Shown: piece after piece, positions 24,674 to 33,494 of the stretch
How the letters are laid out: the number at the start of each line of letters is the position of its first letter
Numbering within the stretch: the stretch's first letter is position 1
DNA from: Acidimicrobiales bacterium
GTDB taxonomy: Bacteria; Actinomycetota; Acidimicrobiia; Acidimicrobiales; JADJXE01
Length of the DNA: 64,000 nt
Assembly: GCA_016716005.1 (NCBI GenBank)
Contig: JADJXE010000001.1
Location: forward strand, 62,001 to 126,000
Reading direction: 5' to 3'
Notes under the pieces: generated by a model
What the model saw: the letters and a program-made list of their open reading frames with translations, nothing else
Told to the model about the DNA's origin: nothing
Database searches by the model: none
Position numbers and translations under genes: made by a program

Positions 24674-25279
24674 TCAGGATGCGAGCAGTGCGGCGACGGT
24701 CCGGGTCAGCGCGGCCCTGGCCCGGCGGACCGAGAGGTGCTGCTCGGACCGCAGGGCCTCCCAGGCCAGCCAGCTGGTGGCCGCGTCGAGCGCATCGAGC
24801 AGCACGGCCGCCTCCTCGGGGGCGCGCCGGCCCAGCTCGCGCTCGAACAGCACCTTGAGCTGCCGCCGCAGCTGGCGGTGCGAGGCCGCCAGCCCCTGCT
24901 GCAGCGGGGGATGGAACGGGGCCGTCCGGACCGCGGCGCGGCGCAACGGCGCGATGTCCTCGAACAGGCGAGCGCGGTGCTCCGCCAGCGCGTCGATGCG
25001 CGCCGTGAGGGGCCCCGTGGTGGGGGGCGCGGCGAGCAGGGGCGCGATCCGGCGGCCCTGGCGCTCGACCGCGGTGGCGTAGATCGAGTCGAGGTCGTCG
25101 AAGAGCCGGAAGACGGAGCGCACGGACACGCCTGCCCGCTCGGCGATGGCGTCGGCCGCCGGGCGGGGGTCGCCCTCGCGGAGCAGGTCGAGGAGGGCGT
25201 CGACGACCGCGACCCGGCTGCGTTCGGCGCGCGCCCGGCGCCCGTCGAGCTGCTCGGTGCCGGTGGGGGGCCTGCTCAT
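24674..25279 (-). CDS. TetR-family transcriptional regulator
   Basis: A 201-residue repressor-type protein. The N-terminal helix-turn-helix is readable: VVDALLDLLREGD, then AIAERAGVSVRSVFRLFDDLDSIY, as in TetR DNA-binding domains. The C-terminal two thirds is an all-helical ligand domain. It begins 4 bases after the crotonase stop and is the last gene of the decarboxylase/crotonase/TetR operon. It therefore probably regulates that operon or the nearby amine-oxidase gene, responding to a substrate of the pathway (inference). Confidence 0.82.
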   Translation of the reverse strand: MSRPPTGTEQLDGRRARAERSRVAVVDALLDLLREGDPRPAADAIAERAGVSVRSVFRLFDDLDSIYATAVERQGRRIAPLLAAPPTTGPLTARIDALAEHRARLFEDIAPLRRAAVRTAPFHPPLQQGLAASHRQLRRQLKVLFERELGRRAPEEAAVLLDALDAATSWLAWEALRSEQHLSVRRARAALTRTVAALLAS

Positions 25280-25283
25280 GTCG

Positions 25284-26075
25284 TCAGCCCCTCGGTCGGC
25301 GACGCTCGAGGTAGGAGCGGCCCGCGGCGCGCGACTCGGGGTCGGCCAGGGCCGAGGCGAGCACGTCGCCGTCGACGAAGGCGTGGGCGGTGGAGCCCAT
25401 CTCCTCGGCCACGGCGTTGACCTGCCGCTTGGTGACCTGGAGGGTGAGGGCCGACTTGGCCGCCAGCGAGGCGGCGAGCTCGTCGAGGGTGACCTGGAGC
25501 CGATCGGGCTCGACCACCCGGTTGAGGAACCGCACGGCGAGGGCCTCCCGGGCGTCGAAGGCGCGGCAGGTGAGCACCAGCTCCTTGGTGAGGGCCGGCC
25601 CGATCTCGCGCACCAGCCGGGGGATGCCGCCCCAGGCCAGCGGGATGCCCAGGTCGACCTCGGGGATGGAGAAGACGGCGTCGGCGGCCGCCACCCGCAG
25701 GTCGCAGGCCGCGGCCAGCACCAGACCGCCGCCGACGCAGTGGCCATGGATGCCGGCGATGGTGAGGGCTCGCATGCCGGTGACGGCCTCGGCCATGACC
25801 CGGCCGAGATCGGCGCCGTCGCGCGGCGAGAGGCCGGCGTCGTCGGCGGTGGTGAAGTCGCCCAGGTCGAACCCGGCGCAGAAGGCCCGGCCCTGGCCGG
25901 TGACGACCACCACCTTCACCTCGCCGTGGTCGTCGAACCACGCTGCCGCGGCCGCCAGCTCTCGCAGCAGCTGGCGGCTCATGGCGTTCAGCCGCGCCGG
26001 ACGAGCCAGCTCGAGGCGGCCGATCGCGCCGTCGACGGCGACGGCGAGCGTCTCGAAGGGTGAGTCGGTGGACAT
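25284..26075 (-). CDS. Enoyl-CoA hydratase/isomerase family protein
   Basis: A 263-residue crotonase. The oxyanion-hole residues are in AFCAGFDLGDF and HGHCVGGGLVLAAACDLR. One catalytic glutamate is visible in SIPEVDLGIP. The remainder, with LTLQVTKRQVNAVAEEMG, is normal length. It should hydrate or isomerise an acyl-CoA double bond. The ATG at 26075 was chosen because upstream in-frame sequence is low complexity and belongs to the preceding gene. It lies 19 bases after the decarboxylase stop and 4 bases before the TetR gene. Confidence 0.85.
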   Translation of the reverse strand: MSTDSPFETLAVAVDGAIGRLELARPARLNAMSRQLLRELAAAAAWFDDHGEVKVVVVTGQGRAFCAGFDLGDFTTADDAGLSPRDGADLGRVMAEAVTGMRALTIAGIHGHCVGGGLVLAAACDLRVAAADAVFSIPEVDLGIPLAWGGIPRLVREIGPALTKELVLTCRAFDAREALAVRFLNRVVEPDRLQVTLDELAASLAAKSALTLQVTKRQVNAVAEEMGSTAHAFVDGDVLASALADPESRAAGRSYLERRRPRG

Positions 26076-26094
26076 GGGCGGCTCCGGATCCGGA

Positions 26095-27564
26095 TCAGGC
26101 GTCCCTCGGTGGGACGAACAGGCGGTTGAGGAACTCGACCAGCAGGCGCTCGGCGAGCGGCGGCGGGCACAGGTTGAGGATGGCGTTGATGCCGGCGGTG
26201 CGCTCGGGCACGCCTGCCGGCGAGCCGGCCCCGTCGCCCCCGAGCCCACCCGCGGCCAGGAGCTGGTCGAACGTGGCGTCGTCGAGGGTCGCCGGGTCGA
26301 GCGACTCGAGCAGCGCCCGCAGACCGGCGTCGGGCACGAGTGGCCCTGCGGCCCGCACCGCGTCGACCGCCGCGGCCAGGTCGGCGAGCAGGCCGGGGAC
26401 GAGCGGCAGGCTCGCGCCGCCCACGGTGAGGTGGATGTTCTCGCGCGAACCTCCGAAGCCCAGCTGCGGCTGGACGAACCAGCGCTGCGCCCGCATCTCG
26501 TCGACCACCCGGAACACGTCGACGGTCTCGGACGTGAGCGCGACCAGGCTCGCCTCGGGCCGCCCCATCACCCGGAGGTCGGGCATGGCGTGGACCCCCG
26601 CCACGATGGCCCTCGTGGCCTCGAGCGTGCGGCGGGCGATCTCGAGGTAGCCGTCGTCGCCCACGTGGTTCAGCACGGCCCAGGTGGCGGCCAGCGGCCC
26701 CCCCGACTTGGTGCTCTGGATCGTGGTGTTGATCACCGTGTAGCCGGTCCACGATGCGCAGGCGTACAGCTGGTGGCGCCGGAGCGAGGCGTCGCGGTAC
26801 AGCACCACCGAGGCGCCCTTCGGGCAGTACGCGTACTTGTGGAAGTCCATCGACATCGAGGTCACGCCGGGCACCGTGAAGTCGAACTCGGTGACCGGGG
26901 CCCCGAGTCGGCGGAAGTAGGGCAGGACGAAGCCGCCGATGCAGCCGTCGACGTGGAGCAGCAGCTCGCGCTCGAGGGCCAGGGCGGCCAGCTCGGGGAT
27001 GGGGTCGGTCACCCCGTGGGCGTAGGAGACGGCCGAGCCGACCAGCAGGATCGTGTCCGGCGTGATCGCCTGCTCGACGGCGGCCACGTCGGCCTTCCAC
27101 GTGACCGGGTCGACGGGCACGGTGACGGCGTCGAGGTCGAAGTAGTGGGCGGCCTTGTGGAACGCCGCGTGGGCCGTGACCGGCAGCACGATCTGGGGAC
27201 GCCGCACCTCGGGGCGGAGTGCCCGGGCCCGGTCCCTGGCGGCCTTCACCGCCAGCATGCAGCTCTCGGTCCCACCGCTGGTGAACGTGCCGACCACCTG
27301 GTCGTCGCCACGGAGGTGGTCGACGGCCATGCCCACCACCTCGTTCTCGAGCCGGAGCAGGCTCGGGAACACCGTCGGGTCGAGGGCGTTCTCCGACAGG
27401 AACTCCACGTACGCACGCGTGGCCACGCGCTCCACGTCGGCGCGTCCCGGGTCGTAGACGTAGGCCCAGGTCCGCCCGCCTCGCACGTCGAGGTCGCCCG
27501 AGCGGTACTCGGCCATGGCCGCGAACAGCTCGTCCTCGCCGCGCCCGTGCTCCGGGATCCGCAT
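26095..27564 (-). CDS. PLP-dependent amino-acid decarboxylase / sphingosine-phosphate-lyase-like
   Basis: A 489-residue group II PLP enzyme. Cofactor residues are visible in VGTFTSGGTESCMLAVKAA, the ring-binding aspartate in LHVDGCIGGFVLP, and the Schiff-base lysine in SMDFHKYAYCPKGAS. The HK-Y-x-PKG form is that of sphingosine-1-phosphate lyase and archaeal-type tyrosine/glutamate decarboxylases, rather than GadB. The C-terminus carries an extra region of about 90 residues ending LNRLFVPPRD. Substrate is unknown. The ATG follows GGGAGGCGGG. It leads an operon with a crotonase and TetR; the amine-oxidase gene lies 103 bases upstream on the same strand, which fits amine production and oxidation (inference). 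Confidence 0.82.
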   Translation of the reverse strand: MRIPEHGRGEDELFAAMAEYRSGDLDVRGGRTWAYVYDPGRADVERVATRAYVEFLSENALDPTVFPSLLRLENEVVGMAVDHLRGDDQVVGTFTSGGTESCMLAVKAARDRARALRPEVRRPQIVLPVTAHAAFHKAAHYFDLDAVTVPVDPVTWKADVAAVEQAITPDTILLVGSAVSYAHGVTDPIPELAALALERELLLHVDGCIGGFVLPYFRRLGAPVTEFDFTVPGVTSMSMDFHKYAYCPKGASVVLYRDASLRRHQLYACASWTGYTVINTTIQSTKSGGPLAATWAVLNHVGDDGYLEIARRTLEATRAIVAGVHAMPDLRVMGRPEASLVALTSETVDVFRVVDEMRAQRWFVQPQLGFGGSRENIHLTVGGASLPLVPGLLADLAAAVDAVRAAGPLVPDAGLRALLESLDPATLDDATFDQLLAAGGLGGDGAGSPAGVPERTAGINAILNLCPPPLAERLLVEFLNRLFVPPRDA

Positions 27565-27667
27565 GGCCCGCCTCCCGTTCACCGTGCCCGGTCGCCGGGC
27601 GGGCCCCAGCACCGGGGAGAGCCTTGTCGACCATGCCGGCGAGCGCGCCCCCGTCCCACGGCCGCGG

Positions 27668-28957
27668 TCAGGACCCGTACATGGCGCGCAGCACCCGCAT
27701 GGCCCGGGCCACGAGCTGCTGGTCCGTCTCCTGCTCGAAGCGCCGGGCGACGGTGCCGGCGTTGAACCAGAGGAGGATCGGCTCGCCGGTCACCGGTGCC
27801 AGGTTCACGAACTCGCCCCACTCGTCCCGGTCGTCGGAGGCGTAGCCCAGCAGGTCGGCCCCTGCGTCCCAGAACACCTCCGGGAAGCGGAGGTACACCT
27901 TGTCGAGCAGTCCCATGCCCAGGCGCTCCACCGCCGCCTGCTTGGCGGCCGGGAGGGGCGGGTCGAAGTCGGGACGGCCGGCTTGCAGCACGCCGAGCGG
28001 CACGGTGATCACGGCGCAGTCGCCCTGGATCGGCCCACGGCCGGTGATCACCGTCACCCCGCCGCCGCCCCAGGCCACCCGCTCGACGACGTGGCCGAGC
28101 CGCACGTCGAGCCCCTCCGCGAGCCGCTCGACCACCTGCCCGTAGCCGTCCGGGAACAGCACGTCGGCGCCGTCGAGCTCGTCGTCGTCGTCCCACCACC
28201 GGGCCGACAGCTCGGCGGCGTCGGCCGCGTACTCCTGCTCGATCGTGGTGTTCAGCGCATGGGCGAGGCGCCGGGCGTCGGCCTCGGTGAGGGAGCGTTC
28301 CTGGAGGGCCTGGTCGACAGCCCGAGCGAGGGGCACGTCGTCGTCCTGCGCCTCGGCCCACGCCGCGGCCTCGTCGAGAACCTCCTCGAGCAGCTCCTCG
28401 ACGGCGGCCTGCTCCTCGGCGCCGACCTCGATCCCGTCGGCGTCGAAGGTGATGACGTTGTCGTAGTCGGTCGCGACGGTGGCGATGCCCCACCCGTCGG
28501 CGAGCTCCGCGACCGGGTTGTCCACCGTGCCGTGGATCCACGACGCCCCGAGGTCGAGCGGGGGCCCCAGCCGCCGGTCGGTCCAGATCCGCCCGCCGAT
28601 GCGGTCGCGCCCCTCGACGACGACGACCTGGTAGCCCTGGTCGCGCAGGACCCGAGCCGAGGCCAGGCCGCTCACGCCGGCGCCGACGACCACGACGGTG
28701 TCGGGGTCGGGGTCGGCCTGGTCGATGACCTGCTCGGCGGCGCGCTGGCCGGCCAGGAGGGCGCCGTGCACGGTGGACGGGAAGTCGGTGGAGGTGGCCT
28801 CGCCGGCGAAGAACAGGGTGGCGTCGACGGGCTCGGCCAGACGAGCGCGATCCTCCGGGGTGGATCCGACGGCGAGGAACGAGTACGAGCCCAGGGCGAA
28901 GGGGTCGTGGGCCCAGCGGGTGACGAGCCAGCCCGTCGGGTCGGGGACGTCGCCCAT
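27668..28957 (-). CDS. Flavin amine oxidase with circularly permuted domain order
   Basis: A 429-residue FAD amine oxidase of the polyamine oxidase/MAO type, but with its segments in rotated order. Residues 1-78 (PTGWLVTRWAHDPFALGSYS ... LFFAGEAT ... STVHGALLAGQRAA) are what normally ends these enzymes. After a short linker (79-86) comes the usual N-terminal Rossmann region: VVVVGAGVSGLASARVL, the E in VVVVEGRDRIGGRIW, and DLGASWIHG. The substrate domain follows, and the protein stops at LRAMYGS, exactly where a normal member would continue into the segment found here at the front. No part is duplicated or missing. The start is ATG 28957, leaderless, 7 bases after TACGGT; GTG 28966 is the alternative. 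Confidence 0.85.
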   Translation of the reverse strand: MGDVPDPTGWLVTRWAHDPFALGSYSFLAVGSTPEDRARLAEPVDATLFFAGEATSTDFPSTVHGALLAGQRAAEQVIDQADPDPDTVVVVGAGVSGLASARVLRDQGYQVVVVEGRDRIGGRIWTDRRLGPPLDLGASWIHGTVDNPVAELADGWGIATVATDYDNVITFDADGIEVGAEEQAAVEELLEEVLDEAAAWAEAQDDDVPLARAVDQALQERSLTEADARRLAHALNTTIEQEYAADAAELSARWWDDDDELDGADVLFPDGYGQVVERLAEGLDVRLGHVVERVAWGGGGVTVITGRGPIQGDCAVITVPLGVLQAGRPDFDPPLPAAKQAAVERLGMGLLDKVYLRFPEVFWDAGADLLGYASDDRDEWGEFVNLAPVTGEPILLWFNAGTVARRFEQETDQQLVARAMRVLRAMYGS

Positions 28958-28964
28958 CTGCGAC

Positions 28965-28970
28965 ACCGTA
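28965..28970 (-). promoter_or_regulatory. -10 box TACGGT for the permuted amine oxidase
   Basis: TACGGT on the minus strand, 7 bases before ATG 28957. It places a promoter exactly at the permuted N-terminus, supporting this as the true start of the gene. Confidence 0.45.
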
Positions 28971-29002
28971 GCGGGCGTCCCTCCCGGCGGCCGGTCGCAC
29001 CG

Positions 29003-30172
29003 TCAGGTGGTGACCGGGGTGAGCGCAGGCCCCATGAGGCCGACGAAGTTGTCCCAGTAGAAGCGCCGGCGGGCGCGCTCGCCCAGGCCGGCGAGCGAGC
29101 GGTCGAACCGCTTCAGCGGGTTCCGGCCGCCTTCCACGTGCGGGTAGTCGGACGAGAACATGCACACCCCCTCGCCCGCCTGCTCGACCACCCACGCCAC
29201 GTCCTCGTGCGGGTACGGGGTCACGCGCACCTGGCGCAGCACGTACTCGCTCGGCCGGAGCTCGAGGCGCTGGAGGCGCTCCTCGTTCTTGCGGAAGGCC
29301 TCGTGGGCCGAGTCGAGGGAGCGGAGCAGGCCGGGGAGCCAGGACGCGCCCTGCTCGATCACCCCGATCCGCAGCCGGGGGAAGCGGGCCAGCACGCCGT
29401 CGATCACGAGGACGGACAGGGCCTGCATCACCGGGTACGGGATCGCCAGGTAGTCGACCGAGCGGAAGTTCCCGTCGCCGCCGTGGAAGTCGGGCACCGG
29501 CGGCAGGCCGTTCACGAAGAACGCCGGGTCGAGCAGGGTGCCACCGCCGCCCACGTGGAACACCACCGGGACGCCGGCCTCCTCGGCGCGAGCCCACACG
29601 GCATCGAGGGCGACGTGGCTGTGGGCGTGGCCCGGGGGGCACGCCGAGGCGACCATCAGGGCGGCCGCGCCCAGCTCGAGCGCCTCGGCCGCGGCCGGCC
29701 CGGCCCGCTCGAGGTCGGCCAGCGGGACGTAGCCGACGGGCAGCAGGCGCGGGTCGACGGAGCAGAAGTCGACCATGGCGCGGTTGTGGGCGCGCGCCAG
29801 GGCGAGGGCCAGGTCCGGGTCGTCGTGCTCGGCTCGCTGGAGGGCGCCGCTGGTGAACGTGTTGAAGACCAGCTGGCTGGCGAACCCGAGAAGATCCAGC
29901 GCGGCCGGGCGGTCCGCCGCGACGGTGGCGCCCAGGGCCCGCCAGTTCTTGCGGAGCATGATCTCCTCGGCGTCGCCGGCACGGAACTCGGCGTCGCGCT
30001 GCAGCGCCAGATCGTGCTCGATCCGCTCGTGCTCGCCCGGGGCGACGACCCCGACGCCGATCGGGGCCAGGCGGTCGCGCACGTCGGGGTCGGCGTACGG
30101 CGCCAGCCAGTCGGGCGTCTCCATGACGTGGGCGTCGGCGTCGTGCACGAGCCGCCCCTCGGCGTAGGGCAT
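29003..30172 (-). CDS. Amidohydrolase-2 family metal hydrolase/decarboxylase
   Basis: A 389-residue TIM-barrel enzyme of the amidohydrolase-2 group, which includes ACMSD-type decarboxylases and hydrolases of aromatic acids. The first metal site is DADAHVMETPDWL. Other matches are VFHVGGGGTLLDP, the glutamate strand IGVIEQGASWLP, and the last metal site SSDYPHVEGGRNP. ATG at 30172 was chosen because GGAGGTG lies 5 bases ahead; GTG 30178 overlaps that site. It follows a strong terminator and is transcribed in the same direction as the amine-oxidase gene, 45 bases upstream of it. Confidence 0.85.
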   Translation of the reverse strand: MPYAEGRLVHDADAHVMETPDWLAPYADPDVRDRLAPIGVGVVAPGEHERIEHDLALQRDAEFRAGDAEEIMLRKNWRALGATVAADRPAALDLLGFASQLVFNTFTSGALQRAEHDDPDLALALARAHNRAMVDFCSVDPRLLPVGYVPLADLERAGPAAAEALELGAAALMVASACPPGHAHSHVALDAVWARAEEAGVPVVFHVGGGGTLLDPAFFVNGLPPVPDFHGGDGNFRSVDYLAIPYPVMQALSVLVIDGVLARFPRLRIGVIEQGASWLPGLLRSLDSAHEAFRKNEERLQRLELRPSEYVLRQVRVTPYPHEDVAWVVEQAGEGVCMFSSDYPHVEGGRNPLKRFDRSLAGLGERARRRFYWDNFVGLMGPALTPVTT

Positions 30173-30181
30173 GGGCACCTC

Positions 30182-30224
30182 CGGGTGAGCGTGGGCGATG
30201 GTACCGATCCCCCACGCTCACCCG
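30182..30224 (-). terminator. Perfect 14-bp hairpin after the pseudo-protease gene
   Basis: Arms 30182-30195 (CGGGTGAGCGTGGG) and 30211-30224 are exact complements around a 15-base loop. It begins 7 bases after the stop of the trypsin-like gene (30231) and just before the amidohydrolase start, so it separates the two transcripts. Confidence 0.7.
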
Positions 30225-30230
30225 CAGCGC

Positions 30231-31310
30231 TCAGTCCTGCGCCTCCGGGGCGCTGCCCTCGGCGCCCGGCTGGGGAGCAGCCCCACCGCTGCCGCAGGAC
30301 AGCACGGCATCGCAGGCCGTCGTCACCGGCGGCGCGAACAGCACCGATCCCGGGGGGAAGCCCAGCGGGGAGAAGGTGAGCGACGCCACGCCGAGCACCT
30401 GGCCCTGGCTGTTGAGGAGCGGTCCTCCCTGGAACGCCGTCCCGACCGCAACCGTGTGCTGGAGGCCGGTGAGGCTCTGGTCGATCACGTAGCCCGGGCT
30501 CAGGGACGCTCCCACGCCTCCCAAGCCGCTGGCGGCGTAGACCCGGGTGCCCAGCGCCTTGGCCATCACGTCGTCGGGCGCCCAGGCCAGGGCCGGGAGG
30601 TCGGGCTTGGGCACCACGAGCAGGGCGAGGTCGCGCTCGGGCTGCCAGGTCCAGACGTCGGCGGCGATCTCCTCGTCGCCCTTGCGCACCACCACCTGCG
30701 GACCGGGGTTGGCGGTGGCGGCGCGGATGGTGGTGTACGAGGTGAGCAGCAGGCTGCGCGAGCTGTCGGATGCGACCACGAACGCCGACCCCACCGAGGC
30801 CCGGCCCTCCTCGTCGAGGGTGGCCACGAACCACACCGACGGCGAGATGGCCCCGGCCAGCTGGCTGATGGTGGTGGCCTCGCCCACCAGGGCCGCGAGC
30901 GGCTCCAGCTCGGTCCGGATGCGGGCCGTCGCCTCGTCCTGCTGGGCGGTGATGGCGGCCGCGGCGGTCTCGTAGCGCTGATCGAACCCCGAGATGAGGT
31001 CACCGACCTCGTCCTCGTTCTGGGAGAGCCGCCAGTCGTAGTACGCGTACAGCACCGCTCCGCTGAACGCGGCGCCCATGGCCAGGGCCAGCAGGAGCAT
31101 GGTGATGCCGATCACCGTTCGGGGCAGGACCCGGTGGCGCAGGGGCGGCTTCTTGGCGCGCCGCGAGCGCCGTCCCTCGTCGTAGGGCAGCCCGAGGGGG
31201 TTCGGGTCGCCAGCCGGTACGCGGGTGCGCCGCCTCGGGCTGCGGTGCTGGCGTCTCATCGGCGCTCCCGGGATCTGCTCGGTGGGGTCGACGCTGGTCG
31301 GTGCGCTCAT
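30231..31310 (-). CDS. Membrane-anchored trypsin/HtrA-fold protein lacking catalytic residues
   Basis: A 359-residue protein. A basic, proline-rich cytosolic tail (1-60) is followed by one membrane helix (about 64-91), a short coiled coil (95-150) and an extracytoplasmic HtrA-like domain (150-330). In that domain the catalytic His position is Thr (LLLTSYTTIRAA, T193), the Asp is kept (RDLALLVV, D227), and the Ser position is Gln (AFQGGPLLNSQGQ, Q294). It therefore should not cut peptides and may bind a partner. No PDZ domain follows. Its ATG overlaps the penicillin-binding-protein stop as ATGA, so the two are coupled. The neighbourhood suggests control or scaffolding of peptidoglycan synthesis. 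Confidence 0.75.
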   Translation of the reverse strand: MSAPTSVDPTEQIPGAPMRRQHRSPRRRTRVPAGDPNPLGLPYDEGRRSRRAKKPPLRHRVLPRTVIGITMLLLALAMGAAFSGAVLYAYYDWRLSQNEDEVGDLISGFDQRYETAAAAITAQQDEATARIRTELEPLAALVGEATTISQLAGAISPSVWFVATLDEEGRASVGSAFVVASDSSRSLLLTSYTTIRAATANPGPQVVVRKGDEEIAADVWTWQPERDLALLVVPKPDLPALAWAPDDVMAKALGTRVYAASGLGGVGASLSPGYVIDQSLTGLQHTVAVGTAFQGGPLLNSQGQVLGVASLTFSPLGFPPGSVLFAPPVTTACDAVLSCGSGGAAPQPGAEGSAPEAQD

Positions 31311-33493
31311 GCCTGGCTGCCTGGGTTCGAGGTGCTGGACGTGGTGTCGCCGCCGGAGGATCCGGGGGCGGTGGTGCTGGTGGTGCTGGTCGTCGTGCTG
31401 GTCGTCGTGCGGGGAGCGGGGAGCAGGAGGGTCGGGGTGACCTCGCAGGGGCCGTCGCAGTCGGTCGGCGTCTCGAGGCGGCCGCGACGGCCCCCGGGCT
31501 GCATCCCGCCGCCCAGGCCGACGTCGCCCTGCGGGGTGAGGCGGGGGAGGGGCCCGGGCTCGGTGAACTGCTCGATCGGCTGCCCGTCGTGGGCGGCCCG
31601 CATGAAGCGCGACCAGGTGGCGGCGGGGATGGTGCCGCCGGTGACGGTGCCCACGCCGCCGATGTTGCGCAGCGAGCGCTGCACGTCGGAGTGGCCCATC
31701 CACACCGCCGTCGACAGCTGGGGCGTGTAGCCGACGAACCAGGCGGCCCGGTACTCCTCGGCGGTGCCCGTCTTCCCGGCGGCGGGCCGCCCGATGGAGG
31801 CCCGCCGGCCGGTGCCCCCGGCGATCACCCCGGTGAGCACGTCGGTGACGGTGTCGGCGACGGCGGGGTCGAGCACCTGCTCGCCGTGCGGCGGGGTGTT
31901 GTCCTCGAGGACGTTGCCCTCGGCGTCGAGCACGCGGAGCACCGGCGTGGCCGCCGCCCGCACGCCGTGGTTGGCGAACACCCCGTACGCGGCCGCCATG
32001 TCGAGCGGCGACACCTCGGCCGACCCCAGCGCGAGGGTGAGCCCGTAGGGCTGCGCGGGGTCGACCGACGTGAGGCCCAGGCGGTTGGCCAGCGCGGCGG
32101 TCTGCTGGGTGCCGACATCGTTGATCAGCTGCGCGTAGACGGTGTTGATCGACGACCACATGGCCCGGCGCAGGGTGAGGCTCCCTCGGCCGGCGCGGTC
32201 GTAGTTGTCGATGGTGCAGCCCGTGCCCTGGCAACCCGGCACCCGCCACGTTCCCGGGGCGCTGTAGACGGTCTCCGGGCCGATGCCCGCCTCGAACGCG
32301 GCGGCCAGCACGAAGGGCTTGAACGACGAGCCCGGCTGGAAGCCCGTGGAGCCGCCGAGAGCCAGGTTCACCTGGCTGGCCGCCCAGTCGCGACCGCCGA
32401 CGAGGGCGCGCACGGCGCCGGTCCGGGGGTCGACGGACACCAGCGACATCTCCAGGGGCGAGGAGGTGCCCTCGAGGGAGCGGGCCACCTCGGCCTCGGC
32501 CAGCTGCTGGAGGTTCGGGTCGATGGAGGCCTCGATCCGCAGCCCGCCGCGATAGACGAGGTCGGGTCCGTACCTGGCCAGCGCGTAGCGGCGCACGTAG
32601 TCGACGAAGTAGGGGTACTGCGCTGCGCCGTTCACCTCGGCGGGCCACACGAAGGTGGCCGGCCCGGGCGGGTTCCCGTTGCTCATCAGCCACACCTGCT
32701 CCGGGATGGCGGCGTCGAGCTGGGGCCTGGTGATCTTCCCCGTCTCGTACATGGCCCGGAGCACTGCGACGCGGCGGGCCTCGGCCTCGGCTGGGTTGTC
32801 GCGCGGCGAGTAGCGCGACGGAGCGGGCACGATGCCGACGAGGAGCGCGGCCTCGGACAGGGTGAGCAGCTGGACGGGCTTGCGGAAGTACGTCTGGGCG
32901 GCGGCCCCCACCCCGTAGGCGCCCTCGCCGAGGTAGACGGTGTTGAGGTAACGGAACAGGATCTCGTCTTTGGACAGCTGCCGCTCGAGCCGGGCCGCGA
33001 GGATCGCCTCGCGGATCTTTCGGCTGAGGCTGCGCTCGCCCCCGGTGTAGGTGTTCTTGACGTACTGCTGGGTGATCGTCGAGCCGCCCTGGACCACCGA
33101 GTCGTTCTGCCAGTTCGCCCAGGCCGCCCGGATCATGGCCTCGAAGTCGACCCCGTTGTGCCCGTAGAAGTTGCGGTCCTCCGACGCGATGAGCGCGTCC
33201 TCGACCACGGGCGGGATGTCCTCGGCCCGGACGGGGAGCGCCGACTCGAACTGCCGGAACGTGCCGATCAGGTTGCCCGCGGCGTCGTAGACGTGGGACG
33301 GCTGGCCGGCGTCGACGGGACGCTCCGGGGGCAGGTTGCCGGGCAGGGGGAGCAGGACGAGCGTGGCGAAGGCCACGCCGGCCACGGCCACCGGCGCCAG
33401 CACGCCCACCACGGCCACCACGACGACCGTCTTCACGAGCATGCGGACGGCGCGCCACGTGCGGTACCCCCAGGACCGGCGTCGGGTCACCAT
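31307..33493 (-). CDS. Class A penicillin-binding protein (transglycosylase/transpeptidase)
   Basis: A 728-residue bifunctional peptidoglycan synthase. A short basic tail and a membrane helix (about 18-50) precede the GT51 domain with the catalytic glutamate in ASEDRNFYGH (E105), GGSTITQQYVKN and the ERQLSKDEIL helix. The transpeptidase domain has SSFK (S389xxK392), SIN (448-450) and KTG (574-576). The C-terminal 60 residues are a low-complexity Thr/Ser tail, likely extracytoplasmic. It polymerises and cross-links glycan strands on the outer face of the membrane. It starts one base after the lipoprotein stop and overlaps the pseudo-protease, giving a three-gene operon. Confidence 0.93.
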   Translation of the reverse strand: MVTRRRSWGYRTWRAVRMLVKTVVVVAVVGVLAPVAVAGVAFATLVLLPLPGNLPPERPVDAGQPSHVYDAAGNLIGTFRQFESALPVRAEDIPPVVEDALIASEDRNFYGHNGVDFEAMIRAAWANWQNDSVVQGGSTITQQYVKNTYTGGERSLSRKIREAILAARLERQLSKDEILFRYLNTVYLGEGAYGVGAAAQTYFRKPVQLLTLSEAALLVGIVPAPSRYSPRDNPAEAEARRVAVLRAMYETGKITRPQLDAAIPEQVWLMSNGNPPGPATFVWPAEVNGAAQYPYFVDYVRRYALARYGPDLVYRGGLRIEASIDPNLQQLAEAEVARSLEGTSSPLEMSLVSVDPRTGAVRALVGGRDWAASQVNLALGGSTGFQPGSSFKPFVLAAAFEAGIGPETVYSAPGTWRVPGCQGTGCTIDNYDRAGRGSLTLRRAMWSSINTVYAQLINDVGTQQTAALANRLGLTSVDPAQPYGLTLALGSAEVSPLDMAAAYGVFANHGVRAAATPVLRVLDAEGNVLEDNTPPHGEQVLDPAVADTVTDVLTGVIAGGTGRRASIGRPAAGKTGTAEEYRAAWFVGYTPQLSTAVWMGHSDVQRSLRNIGGVGTVTGGTIPAATWSRFMRAAHDGQPIEQFTEPGPLPRLTPQGDVGLGGGMQPGGRRGRLETPTDCDGPCEVTPTLLLPAPRTTTSTTTSTTSTTAPGSSGGDTTSSTSNPGSQA

Positions 33494-33494
33494 G

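Noticed and set aside
25390..27765. 791-codon open frame on the plus strand opposite the decarboxylase and crotonase genes
   Set aside because: Same reason: antisense of conserved PLP and crotonase genes with no family features.
28958..28966. GTG at 28966 as the start of the amine oxidase
   Set aside because: The TACGGT -10 box overlaps that codon, so transcripts would begin after it; ATG 28957 fits better. The choice adds or removes only three residues.
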